DNA of 64,000 nucleotides from Cannabis sativa (lineage: Eukaryota > Streptophyta > Magnoliopsida > Rosales > Cannabaceae). Below, piece after piece: positions 61,912 to 64,000 of the stretch. The notes below the pieces were generated by a model. That model worked only from the letters and a program-made list of their open reading frames with translations, was not told where the DNA came from and ran no database searches. Each line of letters opens with the position of its first letter. The first letter of the stretch is position 1. The DNA lies in the NCBI RefSeq assembly GCF_029168945.1, contig NC_083602.1, forward strand, positions 25,407,323 through 25,471,322. The letters run 5' to 3'. Both the position numbers and the translations under genes were made by a program.

Positions 61912-62772
61912 ATGACTTGGCCACTCGTCAGTTGGCTTTTATCTTCTTCTTCGTCTTCGTCCACATCCTCCTCCGAATACGACAACGAAGACATATTTGA
62001 CGAACCAGACATTAATGACCCCAAATCAACAAACGACGACGATGATCATGATCACAATCAAGAAGACGATTACGACGGCGTTGATTCCGTTACCGTAGCC
62101 GTTACAAGAAACGCTGATCCTTCTTTCTCCACTTCGAAACGACGCCGTACCGACGACGACGACGACGATTACTACCCAAACGCGGCGGCCGCTAAGAAAG
62201 TTAATTTGCAAAAGAGAGTTTGGAGCGAAGAGGACGAAATCGAGCTCTTACAGAGCTTCCTCGACTACACCGTAACTCGTAAACTCGGTCCGCACCGGAG
62301 AACGGCTAACTCGTTCTACAATGACCGGGTTAAGCCCGAGTTAAGGGGCCGATTCAACCAGAACCAACTGGCTGATAAGCTGAGGAGAATGAGGAGAAAG
62401 TACCAAATAACCTTTAGCAAGTTGAAGAACTCGGGCGTGGATTTCCGGTTCAGGAATCCTCACGAGAGGGGCATTTTCGAGATTTCACAGAAGATATGGA
62501 GTGGCAGAGGTGGTGGCGGTAGTGGTAGTAATGATCAGATGCTGAGTCAGCAGGATTATGAGATAGAGAAATGGATATTGAAAACGGCGTCGTTTGAAGA
62601 AGAAGAAGAAGAAATGGGAGATGAGAAATGGAGGGAAGAGAAGATTAGGGGTTTGGAGATTTATTCAAAACGGCTTGAGTCGATTCAGACTCATATTAAG
62701 GCTGCTTTGGAAAAGTTAAGAAAAGGACCAACCATAACCATTGTTGATGAGGCTGCTCCTGCTGACGTGTGA
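61912..62772 (+). CDS. GeBP/storekeeper-like transcription factor (DUF573), 286 aa
   Basis: An intronless gene and the shorter paralogue of 22283-23626. A Ser-rich N-terminus (about 11-21) and acidic tracts (about 41-55 and 81-86) precede the DUF573 region at about 102-197. That region starts RVWSEEDEIELLQSFLDY and contains NQLADKLRRMRRKYQ and FEISQKIW. A Glu-rich linker follows, then the C-terminal segment 238-271 (EKWREEKIRGLEIYSKRLES), which aligns with the tail of the other gene. A basic SKRRR motif near 75-79 may serve nuclear import. Compared with the paralogue, the Pro/His-rich part and the long Gly/Asn-rich middle are missing. The ATG at 61912 is the first in frame; the MTWPLVSWLL start is hydrophobic and unusual, so the start deserves some doubt. 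Function is inferred from family. Confidence 0.88.
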   Translation: MTWPLVSWLLSSSSSSSTSSSEYDNEDIFDEPDINDPKSTNDDDDHDHNQEDDYDGVDSVTVAVTRNADPSFSTSKRRRTDDDDDDYYPNAAAAKKVNLQKRVWSEEDEIELLQSFLDYTVTRKLGPHRRTANSFYNDRVKPELRGRFNQNQLADKLRRMRRKYQITFSKLKNSGVDFRFRNPHERGIFEISQKIWSGRGGGGSGSNDQMLSQQDYEIEKWILKTASFEEEEEEMGDEKWREEKIRGLEIYSKRLESIQTHIKAALEKLRKGPTITIVDEAAPADV

Positions 62773-64000
62773 TGACTATTTGTTAATTTTATAATGATTA
62801 GATTGTGGTTGATTGGTCAACGGTTAGGTTGGGTTGGGTGATTAATATTAATAATAGAGAGTAGAGAGAAGAAAGTTGTGAATAGAATTATCATTAATTC
62901 ATTATTATTATTATTATTGTTAATTACCGTTATAGTCTTACAGAGCATTAAGAAAGAAACAAAGTCAAGTGTACTTGTTGTTATGCTGTTTGATTATCTA
63001 TGCTATGTTTCAAGCAGGGGCTGTGATTCCTGACAAAATGTCAGCTGAATGTTTTGATTCGTAGTGCTAAAAGGCAATACCAGTTGTCAATATTATTAGT
63101 CCAATTAACTATACTTTTATATAATTTAATAAATTTTAAAGAATATCGCTAAATAACTTGATATCTAATAATAATACTCTGCTTTCACTTTTTATTATAG
63201 TTAATCACTGATATAATTTTTTTTTCTATGATCCTCAAAGTTAAAAGTTATTTTTTAAAAAAATTGTGATAAGAAAATATTTGGTAAAAAATTTAAAAAC
63301 AATTTATTAAAAAATTTATGAAGAAACTATACTAAAAGCTAAAAACTCTATAATAAATTTATTTGTACAAAAAAATATATTTATCTACTTAAAATAAATA
63401 ATATTTAAATATCTTATTATAACTCTAGAAGGCTTGTGGTTTATATTTTAAAAAATGAGTAGTTTGCATTAGAAGAAGACTTGTAGTTTAGTTTCCATTT
63501 TGTTAAGAGTGATTTACATTTCATAACTAAGTGCTAGAAAGATAAAATGGGGATATCAAGTATAAAAATTGTTAGTTAACCGAAAAAAAAAAAAAAGTAT
63601 AAAAATTGTTAGAAATGAAAGAAAATTAAGAATTTGATAAAATAAGTTGCTACCCATTATAAGTGTATATTACAAACTTCATTAGATAAAAAGTAGGATG
63701 GTAACTTTCAAAACCATCCTGTAAAATAGAAAACAATTAACAAAAATATTGTGATACTAACACAGATTTTTTTTATATTTTTACTGTAGCAATTTTACAA
63801 AATACTGTGTTTATTAAAATTTCAAAATTATAAAAAAATTAAAAAAAAAAATAACTCAAAAACAACTAAAAAATAAACTTAAAACAATTTAACAAACAAC
63901 TATAAAATGATAAAAATATAACTATAAAGCAACAGAAAAAAAAACAAAACATTGACCTAATAAGCAAAATAATATCAATTTCTCAATATTCTTTTATATT
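62773..64000. other. 3' flank of the GeBP-type gene and AT-rich DNA
   Basis: Contains a short TTA repeat near 62900 and a diverged copy (about 63064-63181) of the dispersed repeat at 26350-26520. The rest is AT-rich sequence with no recognisable gene. Confidence 0.55.

Overview
This is nuclear DNA from a flowering plant, most likely a eudicot. The evidence is AT-rich intergenic DNA, short GT-AG introns, plant-specific protein families (GeBP/storekeeper, plant guanosine deaminase) and nested plant LTR retrotransposons with initiator-tRNA-Met primer sites. The species cannot be fixed from the sequence alone; a Rosales-type genome such as Cannabaceae is only a guess. About three quarters of the window is transposable-element DNA. 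Three host genes look intact.

Layout. 1-4482 is the 3' half of a Ty3/gypsy chromovirus (Tekay-like) that landed in an LTR of a Ty1/copia-derived element on the minus strand (element A, 4483-14439). Element A itself sits in older LTRs of the same family (14440-15284, then 15285-15804). Next come a LINE-type RNase H relic split by a hAT MITE with a perfect 8-bp target duplication, and an AT-rich spacer with another MITE. The five-exon guanosine deaminase gene (18319-20260, +) and an intronless GeBP/storekeeper-type gene (22283-23626, -) follow. 23.9-28.6 kb is intergenic DNA with several MITEs. 28.66-30.17 kb is an unusual array of degenerate GC-richer repeats and long hairpins.

Two poly(A)-ended retroposons (30377-32946 and 33713-44867), each bounded by a perfect 16-bp duplication, carry only the tail of a LINE-type RNase H domain. 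The second is split by a complete, recently inserted 9.5-kb Tekay-like element (34010-43529, TSD TTTTC) that is inactivated by amber stops and gag-pol frame breaks. A truncated gypsy LTR (45631-46480) precedes a second copy of the copia-derived element (element B, 46612-61384). Element B contains a tandem triplication of a 1,451-bp internal segment. One copy carries a MULE-type MITE (9-bp TSD), one carries a SIRE-like solo LTR (5-bp TSD), and the third is clean. Its right LTR is truncated and joined to the upstream region of a second GeBP/storekeeper gene (61912-62772, +).

The three host genes do not form a pathway. Guanosine deaminase acts in purine salvage and breakdown. The two GeBP-type genes are probably nuclear DNA-binding regulators and look like paralogues separated by the transposon block. 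Everything else is the record of successive insertions, deletions and duplications. All alignments and identities given here were made by eye.
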